Source: Trebouxia sp. TZW2008 (taxonomy: Eukaryota > Chlorophyta > Trebouxiophyceae > Trebouxiales > Trebouxiaceae). Taken from it: a DNA stretch of 64,000 nucleotides. Positions 27,582 through 39,868 of this stretch are shown one piece after another. A model generated the notes under the pieces. The model had not been told where the DNA came from and made no database searches. It saw nothing but the letters and a program-made list of their open reading frames with translations. Every line of letters begins with the position of its first letter. Within the stretch, counting starts at the first letter, position 1. Position numbers and translations under genes: made by a program. The stretch lies in assembly GCA_002118135.1 (NCBI GenBank), contig BDIU01000126.1, forward strand, positions 1-64,000, given 5' to 3'.

Positions 27582-30500
27582 TCATATGCTGGGAACGTCC
27601 TTCAGATCCAACACCGTAATGTAGTCTTTGGTCAGATGACCAGTATATAGCTTGCCATTGTACTCAGTGACTGCCGTCACCATTGCTACATTTGCTGATG
27701 GGTCATGAAGCGACTGCAACACCTTGCCTCTGGGACTCACCTGCATATCAAGATTGCATCATATTCATTTTCATTCTAGATGTATGCTAGGCAGGCTCAG
27801 CAGGCCAAGCTAGGTACGTACTGGAGCAATCAAGTGCCTACAACCAATTTGGTCCTGTGCTGTCCTAAAGCAGTCAAACTGTGCATGGAGGGAGATGAGG
27901 TCCTTGTAAACGGTTGTCTGCCAAGTGTCTCTGGTTTGCCCCTAGCCCTTGTACCTGACAATTGCCCAAACATACACTGGAAAGGCAGTCTGTCCTGTGT
28001 CATGCGTGCTGTGTGCCCCAGCTGTCTAAGCCTCCTATGATATTGCATCATAGGTGCGGACAACAGTGCTTTATGGGCATGCTCAGATTGAGCAATGCAG
28101 CATGTGCATTGGTGGCAGCTGTTGGCTACAATAATCTTTGCTGAGAACATCTGCACAGATGGGATGGCCCAGTTGCCACAAGTCGCAGATTGTCGTGAGG
28201 CTAAGGCCAAATCTCAATCAGATAGAATGCAGAAATGAGGTGAGCAAGCAGTCTGACTGGCAGTGTTGATTAAAAACATGTCAGGCCGCCCTAGTTTGAC
28301 ATAACAGGCTGCTGCGGCCGCAACAGCTGCAACCGCACACAACAGGGTTTGCGAGGTCTTCGCTAGGCACATGGCAGCCACAGGATAGGGAATCCAGCTG
28401 GTGGGCCGTCCAATCATGCAACAGAATGTCCAGCGCACGTCATGAGCATTCGTCCATACCTTCAATATGAGCCCATATTCATTCAGTTCGCCTGCTAGGC
28501 CAGGTACCCACGCTGAAACCCAGCGCAGAACCCTGGACTTCATGAGCACACCCCACACTTTTGGCACTGGCGCACTGTTGATGGCAACCCAGAAGTCGCC
28601 GTCTGAAGCTTTGGACACGCCGTCTGGGAATCCTGGCAGGTTGTCCAGGAAGACTTCCAGAGACCCAGCCTGTGTCAGGAAAAGCGGGCTGACAATCTGT
28701 GTGAGCACAGGCAACCATTGCATTATTGTATTTTTGTCTAGGTCAGCAAATCCACAACTTTCACAGTCTGCAGCACTTGTTTGCAACCAGCTTGTGCCTA
28801 GCTTGTCTTCAGTGAGCTCAGCACAAGCAGAGCTCACGACGGCTTGAAGCTGTATGCATTAGCCATATTGCAGGTCAGCAAACACAGGCATCTCCTGTTT
28901 GCAAGCAAAACATGCAAGCATTGTTCTGGTAGGCATCAGCTAATTTTCCACCCTTGGATGCAGCATGCATGCTCACATTCCCTTGAGCCAGTAGCAATAC
29001 AGGCGCAGGCAATTTTGTCTATGGCATTAGCAAGATGGCTAATCCTGAATGATGCCTGCATGCTTGTTTTGCTTCCTTGAGCCAATAACAGCACAGGCAC
29101 AAGCACTTTTGGCTATTGCTTTAGCAAGCTTGCCAGTCCTGAATGTTGCAGGCATTCTTACCTTGCTTCCCTTCAGCCAATAGCGGTAGAGGCACAAGCA
29201 CTTTCGTGTACGACATTAGTGAGCTTGCCAATCCTGAATGCTGCATGCATGCGTACCCTGCTCCCCTTTAGCCACAAGCGATTTAGGCACAAGCACTTCT
29301 GTCCATGGCATCAGTAAGCTTGTCAATTTTGAATATTGGCAGGATTAAACAGCACGCTCACCTTGCTTCCCTTGAGCCAGTAGCGATACAGGCGCATGGA
29401 GGGTGTGGAAGCTACCACCACAAAGGTCTCGTCATGGGACACAGCAACACCGTTTGCCTGCCATATGTTCTCAGCCAGCACTTGGGTGAGGCCTGTGTTA
29501 GGGTTGTAGGACAGCAGGCGACCTTGCGCACCACCCTAAAATATGCATGTGAAAGATATTTCAATGATTAGTACCTCAAGAGATGCCAAATTACGCTTTG
29601 TGGACAATTCTCACAGGGGAGATGGCATGGTCAGTTGTGTTCTGAAAGCTGTGCATCATTTGGGGTCAGTGGTACCCCAGAGTGTCACAGCTTGCATGTC
29701 ACAGTTTGCATGGCACATGATGCATGTACTCATGCAGCGTCACACAAACTTGTTGACAATGGCCACAGCAATGTGCCTTGAGCAACTTGGTTCGCAAAGC
29801 AGCAGTACGGGAGTACATGCAGATATGTCTCATGCTTGCTCGAGTTCACTTTGACCTGCATTGATCATGCTTTCTGTCTATACAGATGATACATCCAACA
29901 TTGGAATGTGATGCAATAGGTGACACAAAACTGCTATGCATTGAAAGACACATACACTTACCTGCAAGACATTGAGCACGCATGGCTTCAGCGCGTCATA
30001 CTCTCCTGTGCGGCTTGGTAGAAGTGGCACATCTGTCAAGGTGGAGAAGTAGACAGTGCCATCTGAAGCAACATCTAGGTCATCGGCAAAGTTAAGTTCC
30101 AATCCCGGCCTCTTGGATGCTGAAGGGCTGACTCTTTTTGTCACAATGGCTGTGAGCCCACTTGCTTTGCTGACTGATACAAGACCCTGCACCAGTTCTG
30201 AGATAAGGCTTTCATCTGATGTGTGACATCTGACACAAGTGAAACAGTCATGACAAAGGTGTTATGCTGTAGGCTGGCTGGACCACATGCAAGCTCAGAA
30301 AAAAAAAAACACCTACGTCACAACGGGAGCCTCAACCTAGAGAGGCAGCGCGGGAGCAGCTTGCGAATGCATGCTAACACTGATGTGCAGCACTGAGCAT
30401 GTGTACCTCCGCTAGTACACATATCATGGTGTACCTTGATGGCATCACAGAAGATTGCATCGCCATTGCCATAGACATAACCACCTAGTGGCCGTCCACC

Positions 30501-30929
30501 AGCATACCCTAGCTCCTCTAGTTGCCCTTGACCACCATTTGTTGAGGTCCATATGCGCCCAAACTTGTCGGGCAGATACAACGTCCCGTCATGGCCGATA
30601 CTGACGGTTTCTGCAGACATCGTCCATCCAAACGTGAGGTGTGGAACCAAGGCAAGGCGTACATGTGCTGGGATGCATGCATGCACAAACTAGGGAAACT
30701 ACTGTGCCGTACCGACCCCAGAGATTTGGTTCTCAAATAGCTTGGTCGTCCGATTGAGAATATGATTGATTGCATACGGTCCGCGCAGATCAGAGGGTGC
30801 ACCAGCTTGCTCACTGGGTATGCTTTGCACGATGTCAAAGCATGGGTAGGGAAGTCGCAAGTCCTTGACGTACAACAAACCAGCCGCTGCAGCGACCAGA
30901 GCGATGACTGTCGAGCTGGTCACCAACAT
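27582..30929 (-). CDS. Strictosidine-synthase-like / APMAP-type beta-propeller protein
   Basis: Minus-strand exons are 30713-30929, 30435-30610, 29962-30186, 29362-29535, 28460-28669 and 27582-27740, giving 386 aa, normal for the family. Residues about 3-22 form one hydrophobic segment, a likely signal anchor in the ER or secretory membrane. The rest is a six-bladed propeller with the hallmarks NFADDLDVASDGTVYFST, NGVAVSHDE with RYWLKG, and LPGFPDGVSKASDGDFWVAI. Plant SSL proteins mostly lack strictosidine synthase activity, and animal APMAP has arylesterase-like activity. I would not assign a substrate, and alkaloid synthesis is not implied. The family call is firm and the reaction unknown. 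Repeated donor-side copies of exon 4 lie in the intron after it. Confidence 0.92.
27783..27872. repeat. Dispersed repeat A, copy 2
   Basis: GGCTCAGCAGGCCAAGCTAG followed by GTACGTAC matches 10597-10682 over about 85 bases and 57350-57400 over about 50. It too is preceded by a TTCATTTTCATT run. Confidence 0.6.
28975..29535 (-). repeat. Five donor-side copies of the exon 4 end of the SSL gene
   Basis: The exon 4 end and donor (plus-strand CTTGCTTCCCTTGAGCCAGT and the next 40 bases) recur at about 28975, 29070, 29160 and 29260, before the working copy at 29362. Transcription is leftwards, so the copies lie 3' of the working exon. Linking sequence of the type TTAGCAAGCTTGCCAATCCT is repeated with them. 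Several copies retain an intact or near-intact donor. Confidence 0.85.
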
Positions 30930-31189
30930 TTCGCTCGGGCCTCACACAGATCGTCGCAGCAGCGATGGCACCTCCTGCCTGACATGCATATGACGACATG
31001 CTTCTGATCTGCATTTTCTTAGTCAGATACCAGGTGGGTCAAAAGTGGCGCTGCAGACGACATCAAGAGCAGCTGTGAGTGCTCGTGACAATTTGCTTGT
31101 GAAGTTTTACAAGCAGATCTCATTACAGTGCTGGACTTCTTTGACTTCAATCCAAGCCTGATTTAATGATTGAACTTCAACTTATGAGC

Positions 31190-31345
31190 CATTCAACTAA
31201 GGTCATAGGCAGAGTTGCAAAGTACATAGGGTTACTACCATTCAGCTAAAGTCTTGGGCAGAGTTGCAAAGTACATAGGATTGCAACCGTTCAGCCAAAG
31301 TCTTAGACAGAGATGCAGAGTACATAGTATTGCTACAATAGTGCA
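31190..31345. repeat. Tandem repeat, about 55 bp, three copies
   Basis: GGCAGAGTTGCAAAGTACAT and variants occur three times in a row with CATTCAGCTAAAGTCTT spacers. Confidence 0.8.
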
Positions 31346-32221
31346 GCTAGCTTTGCTGCTAACTGTAACAAAACTCAAAGACGTGATGACCATAAGCCAC
31401 AACCACAACAGGGTGACACAACTTCGCTAGTGCTAAACTTCACTTTAACTTCAAGACCAAGCAGCAAACATGCACAACAAACCACACTTGTATGTAAAAC
31501 CATATGGAGCCCCTTACTTAGATGCTTGGAATACTTCAGGATGAAGATGTGCACACTCATTTTTCGAAATTAGCCTGACAGTGACTGCTATCTGCATGCT
31601 GAGCCCCTGCAACACATGCCATGGGTCATGAGCTGTCACCACAAGCATGTCATTGAACTGAACATGGGCAGCAAATTTATTGCATGTGACATGACATGCC
31701 AGCAAGCTTGAAGCAGAGCAAGCTTCGCAGATATGTGCACAATACAGTTTGCCTGCTTAGCTGTTACAATAGTTTATCCGAGCAATGACAGCCTGAATGT
31801 CTGTCGTCTGTATCTACTTGACGCAAAAGCCTGCGAAACCATGGACCACTGTCCAGCTCGCTACACATGCGAGAGTGACAGCGCAGTCATGCAAAAGGGG
31901 ACAGTACATGTGCTGGCTTCAGGCACCAGTGCTGCAGATGATGCTGATGGATTGCGGCTTGCATGCGTACCTTCACTGCGAAGTCAGCAGACGTCTGCAA
32001 AATCTCAGCAGAAGGGGCGCCCTGTTGAGCTGTAAGCTGTCACTGTGTGTGCTTGGTAGACGCCTGCCTGAATGACGCTTGATTCTTGTGTGGCCTGTTT
32101 GATGCTTGTTTTGTTGCAGCCATCTAGCCCTGCTTGCCGCTAACTGCACAGTGTGTGGCGTGGCCTTGATTGGTCGCATGTTGCCAGAGTGGTGGTAGGG
32201 GTGGTGTGGCCAAGGGGTTGA

Positions 32222-32223
<2 letters not shown>

Positions 32224-32271
<48 letters not shown>
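32224..32271. repeat. G homopolymer, 48 bases
   Basis: An uninterrupted run of 48 G follows a G-rich flank (GGTAGGGGTGGTGTGGCCAA). It would form G-quadruplexes. The run could also reflect a sequencing or assembly artefact. Confidence 0.9.
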
Positions 32272-32272
<1 letters not shown>

Positions 32273-33384
32273 AGCAGCTTGGATTGGGCAGGGGAAACTT
32301 AGCATCTGCGCTTCTCCTATTGGCGTCAAAGGCTGCGCTCCAGTGTGGAAGCAAGATCTATTCGCAAGCCTTACACTGCCTCAACACAATGCAGGCTGGC
32401 CACATGTTTGCTAAATCTGTGCTAGCTTGAAACTAAGAGTGCATGTCTGTCCATTGTAGGGTGTGCTGCTGACTCTAGAGTTAGCTGTCGACTCTAGGTT
32501 GTGCCGCCTCAACTAAGTGAGCCGTACTAAGCATCTGGCCCCAAAGGGACACAATCAAATGGCTGGAGATCCTTGAAGGGTCAAATTTCAGGAACCTGGC
32601 CAAAGGGTCTGTTTGCTGTCTGGGACAGCATCTATTGCATAAAAAGCATCTCCGCTTCATCCAGCCCCAAGGCCTTCAATGAAATGTCAGGACTCAAACG
32701 TCCCAGGAAGCTATGTCATGCTTGCTGCTTAACAGGATGAACACACAGTTCCGCCTCATCTGCCATAGATGAGCTTGAAGCAGCTCATCCAAACACGTCA
32801 TGTGCAGTGAGTTGGCATCCAGGGAGGATACCAACTGGCTGACCCAGCCGTGTCTGAGCAGCCTGAAAGATCTGTGCTGGCTCTGCACATGCAGCCACAC
32901 ATCACAAAGCAGCAGAACAATAATGCCAATGATGACGATGATGAGTATAACAATACGGGACATACTGACAACCGCCAACTTAGTGACAACCACCAACTTA
33001 TTGAATATAACAACCAGCACATGTGCTAGGTGTCTGTGGCTTGAGTCAGTCTCGGCAGGCTGGCTTACTGTGAGCATCACGTTATGGATGTGCAATGCTC
33101 AATTGTTGTACATTAGACAAGACACTGTCATTCCAGATTCACAAAGCAGCAGAGAGCCATTTGATGGCATGTGTCATGTGTCTTCCAATGTACCTTTCGT
33201 GCAGTACGCAACATGCAGCACATGAAAGCCAGTGTGCAAGTATAGTATGAGAATGTGGATGCGCAATAAGTTGGAGCCAATACACAATATGCAAGTGTCT
33301 TAGAGTATCTTCTACTGGCACAACTGTGGAGTATGATGATTTGCTGGAAAGCAGCATACTGGGTTTGTCAAACAACAATATCTC

Positions 33385-33780
33385 TCGAAGGCAAAGGCCT
33401 GCTTCGCGTCACAAGGTCAACAGACTCATGCTAGACTGTCCACACAACAAAACAGCACATAGAGCTTGGCATGAAGGTGTAACAAGGGTATGAAAGCTGG
33501 AAACAGCAAGTACACAACCCCTTCATGCGTCAGGCTAGATACCCGTTGTGTCAAAAGCAAGGGATGTGTTCTCCGTGACAAGGTCAACAGAGCCTTGCTA
33601 CACTATCCCCACAACAAAACAGCACATAGAGCTTGGCATGAAGGTGTCACAAGGGCATGATACAGTGTGAGAACAGCAAATACACACCCCCTCCATGCAG
33701 CAGGGCAAATACACATGGCTAAATACACATTGTATCAGAAGCAAGAGATGTGTCTTGTGTCACAAAGTTGACAGACTCGT
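33385..33780. repeat. Tandem duplication, about 180 bp, just over two copies
   Basis: CAACAAAACAGCACATAGAG with flanks appears at about 33445 and 33612. TGACAAGGTCAACAGA-type sequence appears near 33410, 33578 and 33760. There is no coding content. Confidence 0.8.
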
Positions 33781-34083
33781 GCTAGACTGCCCTGATCCCA
33801 AAATGGCTGCATGCAGATCGGAGACCAATGCTGCGCTGCAGCAGTAGGTGTTGCCGGCAACCCAAGCAGGTAGTTGAAGCTGCACAGCTATCAATCTGTA
33901 GCTACAAGCAGCCTTAGACTGTACCCTCACATGAATAGTTCTATACAAATGGCTGTCAGCAACTTTTTCCAACATTGGCAACAACCATGCTTTAGGAGAT
34001 CAAAGCTCACCAAATATCTGAACCCGCAACAACTTTTGATTTTGACAGGGTCCAACATTGACAACTTCTGGAACTTGGCTTAC

Positions 34084-37000
34084 CTATGATGTTGCTTGGA
34101 GTGCAACACTGCTGAAGAGCAGAACCTGTTGCAGGCGGTTGGTCCCCAGCTGCAGCTATGATAGCATCAGCCATGGCGACCACATCAGGCGTCCTAGGGA
34201 AGGCATGTACAATGGACACACAAGCCTGCCATGTGTTCAGAACCTGCAGCCAACACAACCGACAGCTTGATGTTGTTCTCCTACAAAAAGTAGGCATGCT
34301 CAATCCATCCTGATATTGTTATTTTGGAAAGACGGGCTTAGCTGTGCTTGCATTCTCAACATTGTATCATGTCCAGTCAAGCTGAATGCATGTACTGCCC
34401 TGCCGTGCTGATTGCTCTACTTGGTGATGCATGTATAGTGTCACCCAAGGGTATGTTGGCAGCAATGCAAGTTCCCCTAAGCAGCAGTGATGTTGCCAGG
34501 TTCACAGTCCCTTTTTGGAGTGCCACACAAACACACCTATATTCATGCTGAAGCTGCAATGCTGCAGCAGGCATGACACACAAGCAGCATCAAGTAGCTC
34601 AGCGAAATATGCATCGGCAACAGGAAGATCGCTAGAACTTTTTGCTCCAGAGATGTCATCTTGAGCTTGCATGCCCAATACAGTGATTGCTGTATGTAAC
34701 AACTGTACTTGACCAAAATGTTGGTCACTACATCAAGTTGTCACCACTCAGAAGTGAATCTCAGTAAGAGTGCAGTGCTTGGTTCCCACTGTCACTGTTG
34801 TTACGTAGAAAGTGTCACAACAACGGGAAGACACTGTATGATGCGGCATCTCGCCACATGCTTTCATTCCAGAAAGACCATATTGAATTTGCATGCACAA
34901 TGTGCTGCTGCAGATCACCACATGCTAACATCTCTTTTACAGTAACTTCTCTTTGTAAGGACACTCGTGGTCAGGAATTCTTGATGTAAGAACAATGCAA
35001 TTGGAAACCAATCACTGCATTCTGACTAATGGAACCCCTGAGTAAGGACAATCTGATGTGTATCCAATTTTCTTGCAAACCAAAGCATTCGTTAGAAAGA
35101 GAAGTCACTTTGCACTCAGTCAGATATCGCGATGCTCAAGACAAGCCTGCCTGGCGAGATAGGACTTGTGCCACACATACCTAGCAGTATATGCTGGAAT
35201 ATGTAATTTACTATTATTATTGGTAATACTCAGAACGAGGGCCAGCAGCAATGCCTACCTCATGGCCTGCATAGGCATACAGCTCTATCAAGCACCGGTT
35301 TTCTTGGATGGCACAATCCTGCAGCTGCTGCCAGCAATCGACCTCTGTAGCATGCCTGACCTCTGTATCAGCGCTGCTGTCACTGGTGTCTGCGGCTGCA
35401 GCAATGAGATGCTGTGTCAGCTGCTGGCGTTTGCTTGCAATGTCTGCCATGCCAAATGTGTACTTGTTCCTCAGCGCAATCATGCCGGCCTGTTGGGATG
35501 GTGTCAGACGCAGCATACGCTGCATAGCACATCATGTCGTGTTAGTTGCTGACGCATTTGCAACAGTGCAATGATAATGCCTTGACTTGTTCCCAGTGCT
35601 GTCATGTCAGCCTGCTGGGATGGCATCAGGCGCAGCAAACGCTGCAAAGCACATCATCTTGTGTTGGTTGCTCCTGCTGTTGCAAAAGGATGAGGAGTCA
35701 ATGCAATAACCATGCCTTGACCTGTTCCTCAGCGCTGTTATGCCAGCCTGTTGGGTTGGTGTCAGGTGCAGCATACGCTGCAAAGCACATCCCCTTGAGA
35801 CAATGGCTCATGCTGTCACAATCACAATGCGTGTAAATGTGCTGGACGTCTACACTTGAGCGCAGTATGTGATGCCAAACACACCCCCTTGTGACAAGTG
35901 CTCGTGCTTTTGCAGCGGTATAATAACAATGCATTGACATGTTTCTCAACCTTACATACCAGCCTGTTGGGATTGTGTCAGACGCAGCATACGTTGCAGA
36001 ACACATTCCATTGTCACAGTGCGTCAGGTCACTTAGTAAACGACAATTGCTGATGCATTGCAGCGGTGCGATGAAAATGCTTGTACTGATGCTTTTGTCT
36101 GTACACTTTCGGAAAACGCACTGTGCTATTGCACCATGTGAAACCCCAACATCTCCTACACATCTTGCAGTGCAATGCACTGGAGCATGGCATGCAGAAG
36201 CAAGGCATGATGTGCCAATGATATGATGTCGTCATGCTGCAGCACATCAGAGCTTCTAGTGTCGAATCATGTTCTGTGTCTTCTGCTTTGCCAACATCAG
36301 GAATGCAGCTTGGCAATGATGGCAAAATCAGGACCAAAGATTCTGCAGGAGTCACTAAGCCAGGCAAGAGCCCCATCAACTGGCTACAATTTAGCTTGTA
36401 AGCGTTTGCAGTACTGTGAGCTCTGCCCAGTCTGGCACGCGTGGCATCTGCCCCGCCTGCCCTTCTGCACTCCAGGTCTACTTATGACTGGCACTGTCAC
36501 CATCAGCATGAACTACTGCTGTTCTTGGATGAGTGGCAGGTGCCCAGCTTAGCTCTGAGGCATGTAAACAAGGCATCATGGTAATCTCTCTTTATAAGGA
36601 CACTCGGTATAAGGACGTCCTCAATGTAAGAACAATGCAGCTGGGAACCAAGCACTGCAATCTGACTATAGTGTCACTTCTAAACAAGGACAGTCTGATG
36701 TGAGGACACTTTCTTGGTCATGCAGTCGTCAAAAAAGAGAGGATATTGTACCGTCAGCTCTGCCCAGTCTGGCACACGTGGCATCTGACCCGCCTGCCCT
36801 GTTGCAGTCCACAGCTCATTTCCAGTCATCAGGCGCCTCCACCATCTGGGCGCCACTCTAGCCTTGATGGCGTGCAAGCAGCAGTAGTCCTGCCGCAGCT
36901 GCTCTAAGCTGGCAATGTCACTGCAGTCAGCATCTGGGCCAGTGGTCACCAAACGCCGCCCAATCTGAGTCACAAACCCCTGCAGGCACACTGGAGGTGT

Positions 37001-38762
37001 CAATGCTGCATGGAGTTCAGCTCTTGCGTAGTACTCTTGCCGCAGCCGCGCTAAGCTGGCAACAAAGCTGCAGTCAGCATCTGGGTCCAACAAAAGCTGC
37101 CTGATCTGAGTCACAAAGCCCTGCCTGCACACTGCAGGTGTCAATGCTGCATTCAGTTCAGCACTTGCGCGGTACTCCTGCTACAGCCGCTCTAAGCTGG
37201 CAACGGAGCTGCAGTCAGCATCTGGGTCGGTGATTACAGCTGATGTACCATTTGAGTCACAAAGCCCTGCATGTGACTATTGCTGCTGCATTGACTTCAG
37301 CACTTGCTCTGCATGCAGAATAATGTGTCTAGTGCTGCATGATGTGCAGCAGACAGCGTCGTGGTCAACAGACCATGCCCGATTTTCGTTGCAAAGCCCT
37401 GCATGCAAACGGAGCTACAGTGAGCTCTTGGCATAGTAACACTCAGAAAGAGGACCTTGTTGTTAAACAGCACAATGCATCTGGGAACCAGTCAATACAT
37501 TCTGAGTGCAATGTAACTTCTGATTCAGAACGCTTTGATCTGAGGACATTCTCCTTGATGGCCAGTGCAGCTGTCACAGACAGAAGTGACAGCTTCAGTC
37601 ACAGCAGAAGTCTGAACTGCTGCTGCGTTGACGACCACTTGTGCCTTGCAGTAAGATATCCAGTGGGAGATGCGCAGTCGTTGTCGTGATTTGCATCGGA
37701 CACAAACAGCTGCTGAAGGTTGCCTTTGGGCCACGATTGCTCTACATAAAACTGGGCACTGCGACGGCAGCTGTTACAGTCACCTGATTTTGCCAACAGT
37801 AATCATGAGATGACTAGTTTCCGCAGATTGGCCAATGCTTTGACATGCTGATCACCTCAAGCCAGACAACATGATATCACATCTTGTCAGGCGATATCTA
37901 CCTGGCGAACAGCTGCAAGGTCAAAGAACGGCAGGTCTTCCACTTTCTTGCAGGCTGCCTCATGACGTGGCAACAAGGGGCATGTCAACAGTCTTCCCCA
38001 AGCTGTAAATTGTGTCTGTAACAGCTCGCCAACATCTGGATCTATGACAGGCTCAGGTGCCTGCACACATCAAGGCATCTGTGGAGGGAACATTACTGCA
38101 GCAGTCCAAGTGCCAGGCGCAAGCAACAAGGTCCACAGTGTGCCCACATGAGAACTGCCAAGAAAACAGTCATGTCAGGGGAGCAGTTTGGCATCTGACT
38201 CAGAGACTCTGCATACCTGCCACATAAGCTGGCCTGGGATCTGTTTGGGCTCATAGCTGACCTTGAATGGCTCCTCCAGAGGATTCAGTACACTCTGTCC
38301 TCTGGACTGTAGCTGCTGCTGTGCAATTTTCAGCTGCGCCTCAAGCTGCTGCAACTTGGCCTGCACAAGATCACTGTTGCTGAGAGCTGAGCACACGACG
38401 ACAAGAGCTTGTTGTTGCGTATCATGCTGAATATCGGCAGGTAGCAGAACACTTACCTTTTTCTTCTGGCGATGCCGCTTCTGATGTTGCCGGTTGAGCA
38501 GCTTTGTACGCTCGGACGCTGTGGTAGACTGTTTAAGGACCCCGGCGCTGGTCTGCGGTTCAGCATCCGGTGTGCGCGGGTAGCTGTTGCACGTGCCAAA
38601 GGGCTCTGAAAGCAAAGCGTCGCACTCGCTCGAATTGGAGTCCTGTTGCAGAGGCACGTCGAACAGCGGGTCCAGACTCTGCACAAAGTGCAAAAAGTCG
38701 TGATCAGGCGAGCATCCGTCGGTTGCGCCCAACGCCGCAGTAGGCTGCAGCATCGACACCAT
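34084..38762 (-). CDS. bZIP transcription factor (3' end unresolved)
   Basis: Exons on the minus strand are 38457-38762, 38217-38360, 37902-38060, 36752-36979, 35259-35519 and 34084-34243, all in one frame (at least 419 aa). The last one listed ends in a GTAAGC donor, so more exons should follow. The basic region, residues about 84-103, is ERTKLLNRQHQKRHRQKKKA. Asn90 and Arg98 fit N-x7-R, and Leu108 fits the first zipper position. Only a short zipper follows (AKLQQLEAQLKIAQQQLQ), as in many algal bZIPs, so it should dimerise weakly or with partners. The C-terminal part (MLRLTPSQQAGMIALRNKY...) is helical and resembles the all-alpha region of algal bZIP proteins. It should act in the nucleus on ACGT-type sites. 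The target genes are unknown. Confidence 0.75.
34681..34836. mobile_element. MITE, diverged
   Basis: It starts CAGTGATTGCTGTATGTAAC and ends AAGACACTG before TA. The inner GTGCAGTGCTTGGTTCCCAC matches the family. It is in a bZIP intron or 3' region. Confidence 0.55.
34940..35109. mobile_element. MITE, well preserved ends
   Basis: It starts CAGTAACTTCTCTTTGTAAG and ends AGAAAGAGAAGTCACT, a near inverted repeat. It lies about 100 bp from the previous element, in the opposite orientation by inner sequence. Confidence 0.7.
35490..36005 (-). repeat. Four acceptor-side copies of bZIP exon 5
   Basis: In transcription order, copies of the acceptor and exon start (plus-strand GTCAGACGCAGCATACGCTG and variants) lie near 35985, 35770, 35630 and 35505. 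Only the last (35259-35519) carries the whole exon. The three earlier copies sit inside the intron. Confidence 0.87.
36418..37260 (-). repeat. Copies on both sides of bZIP exon 4
   Basis: Reading leftwards, exon starts encoding GFVTQI recur at about 37260, 37120 and 36979 with AAGCTGGCAA-type sequence inside each. The third is the working exon. A donor-side copy of its end (CTCTGCCCAGTCTGGCAC) lies at about 36420-36480, beyond a transposon. The same exon has thus been copied at both ends. Confidence 0.85.
36573..36740. mobile_element. MITE, ends partly eroded
   Basis: AATCTCTCTTTATAAGGACA at the left and inner CTGGGAACCAAGCACTGCAA match the family. It lies 12 bp past the donor of bZIP exon 4, between that exon and its donor-side copy. 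Confidence 0.6.
37432..37572. mobile_element. MITE remnant
   Basis: Inner motifs CTGGGAACCAGTCAATACAT and TCTGATTCAGAACG resemble the family. The termini are poorly kept. Confidence 0.45.
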
Positions 38763-39868
38763 GACGCCACACTACGCACGCACAAATTCGACAGGAGCGA
38801 CAGACTGCGCTGCGTTCTCGTACAAGAGGTCCTCATCTCGCAGGTGGTCGCAAGCTCACCCACTTAGGTAAGGTTACGCAATCGGGTTGTGCAACGAGTT
38901 GCTCAATCTGCATGTTGAAGTTTTGCATTGCATTGCATTTCTGCAGGGGTCTCATTGCATACTGCCGGTGATTGTCACAATGTCATCTGCTTTGCCTGTT
39001 TGCGTTCCTCATAGTCGGTAGTGGTGAGTAGGCGGATTACGAGTGAGCGACGCGTCAGCGTTCCATTCCATTGCAACGGAAGTGAAATAGCACTGCATTT
39101 TTGGCGAACGCCTTTTGCAATCATGGCTTTTTTTGACTGTCATGCAAACACCAGACGTATTACAGAGTCTTACATGGTGGCACAGTACAGATGCACAAGA
39201 GGCAAACTTGACTGGGCAAGCGATGCAGGGCCATTCACATGCTGTGCAGGTCGCGGCACAAAAATGAGAGTGTCTCAATACTTTTGTAGGTTTCCGTTTC
39301 GTCCCCAAGCTGCTCATGCAGAGAATATGACATGCAGCTATGCGCATCGAACGGGCGTGTGCAGCGGTGACCAAGGGTTGCAACTGTGGGCCCTGCATGC
39401 TCGAACTCGCCTTTTCTCATCAGCTTAAGCAGCTGATATGCCAAGAGGAGCGCATCTTATCGTTGTGCAAGCGCAAGCCCGTCGCACCTGCAGCAACGCA
39501 ACCAATGTGGCGTTCATCATGCAGATGCCCAGGGTGTGTAGCATGCATGCACGTCTAGCGTAAAAGCTTGCGCAACACGTCTAGCGTAAACGCTTAAGCG
39601 CCATGCCTGGCGCCATGCACTGAGCATTGACTGCAGTGCGCAGCGCCGTGCAAAGCACTGAAGTGGTAGCTCGTGCAGTCAGCGTCTGCAGTTGTGCTTC
39701 GGGCATTCTTGGCACACAGGGACTGCCCTGAGGACCTGCTTGCACCTGTTACGCAGGGTAGGTCAAGCTGCACAGCTGACCATACGCCGCAATCTCGTGC
39801 AAGAGCTTTGTCGACGAGAACGTAGATCATACCAGTGGATGTCTCAGTCTTGACCTTGCTAGTGAAAC
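38763..39868. other. Divergent intergenic region
   Basis: This lies between the bZIP start (-) and the tentative first exon of the kinase gene (+). It includes dispersed repeat B, copy 2 (38995-39062, GTCGGTAGTGGTGAGTAGGC). A Cys-containing 72-codon ORF at 39340-39558 (+) and a long minus-strand ORF (39594-40226) lack independent support. True 5' exons could be among them. Confidence 0.4.
38995..39062. repeat. Dispersed repeat B, copy 2
   Basis: It matches 25440-25505 over about 65 bases, in the same orientation. Confidence 0.55.

Larger units (their letters stand above)
30930..34083. other. Gene-poor interval
   Basis: This lies between the 5' end of the SSL gene and the last bZIP exon I can place. 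It holds two tandem repeats and a long G run, listed separately. An ORF at 31733-32035 (+, 100 aa) has no recognisable domain. Further 3' exons of the bZIP gene may lie near its right edge. Confidence 0.4.

Noticed and set aside
28214..28837. 207-codon minus-strand ORF
   Set aside because: It is exon 5 of the SSL gene (28460-28669) read through into both flanking introns. Conserved sequence is confined to the exon.
31733..32035. 100-codon plus-strand ORF
   Set aside because: It lacks recognisable content, codon signal or neighbouring exons. It is noted only in the intergenic entry.
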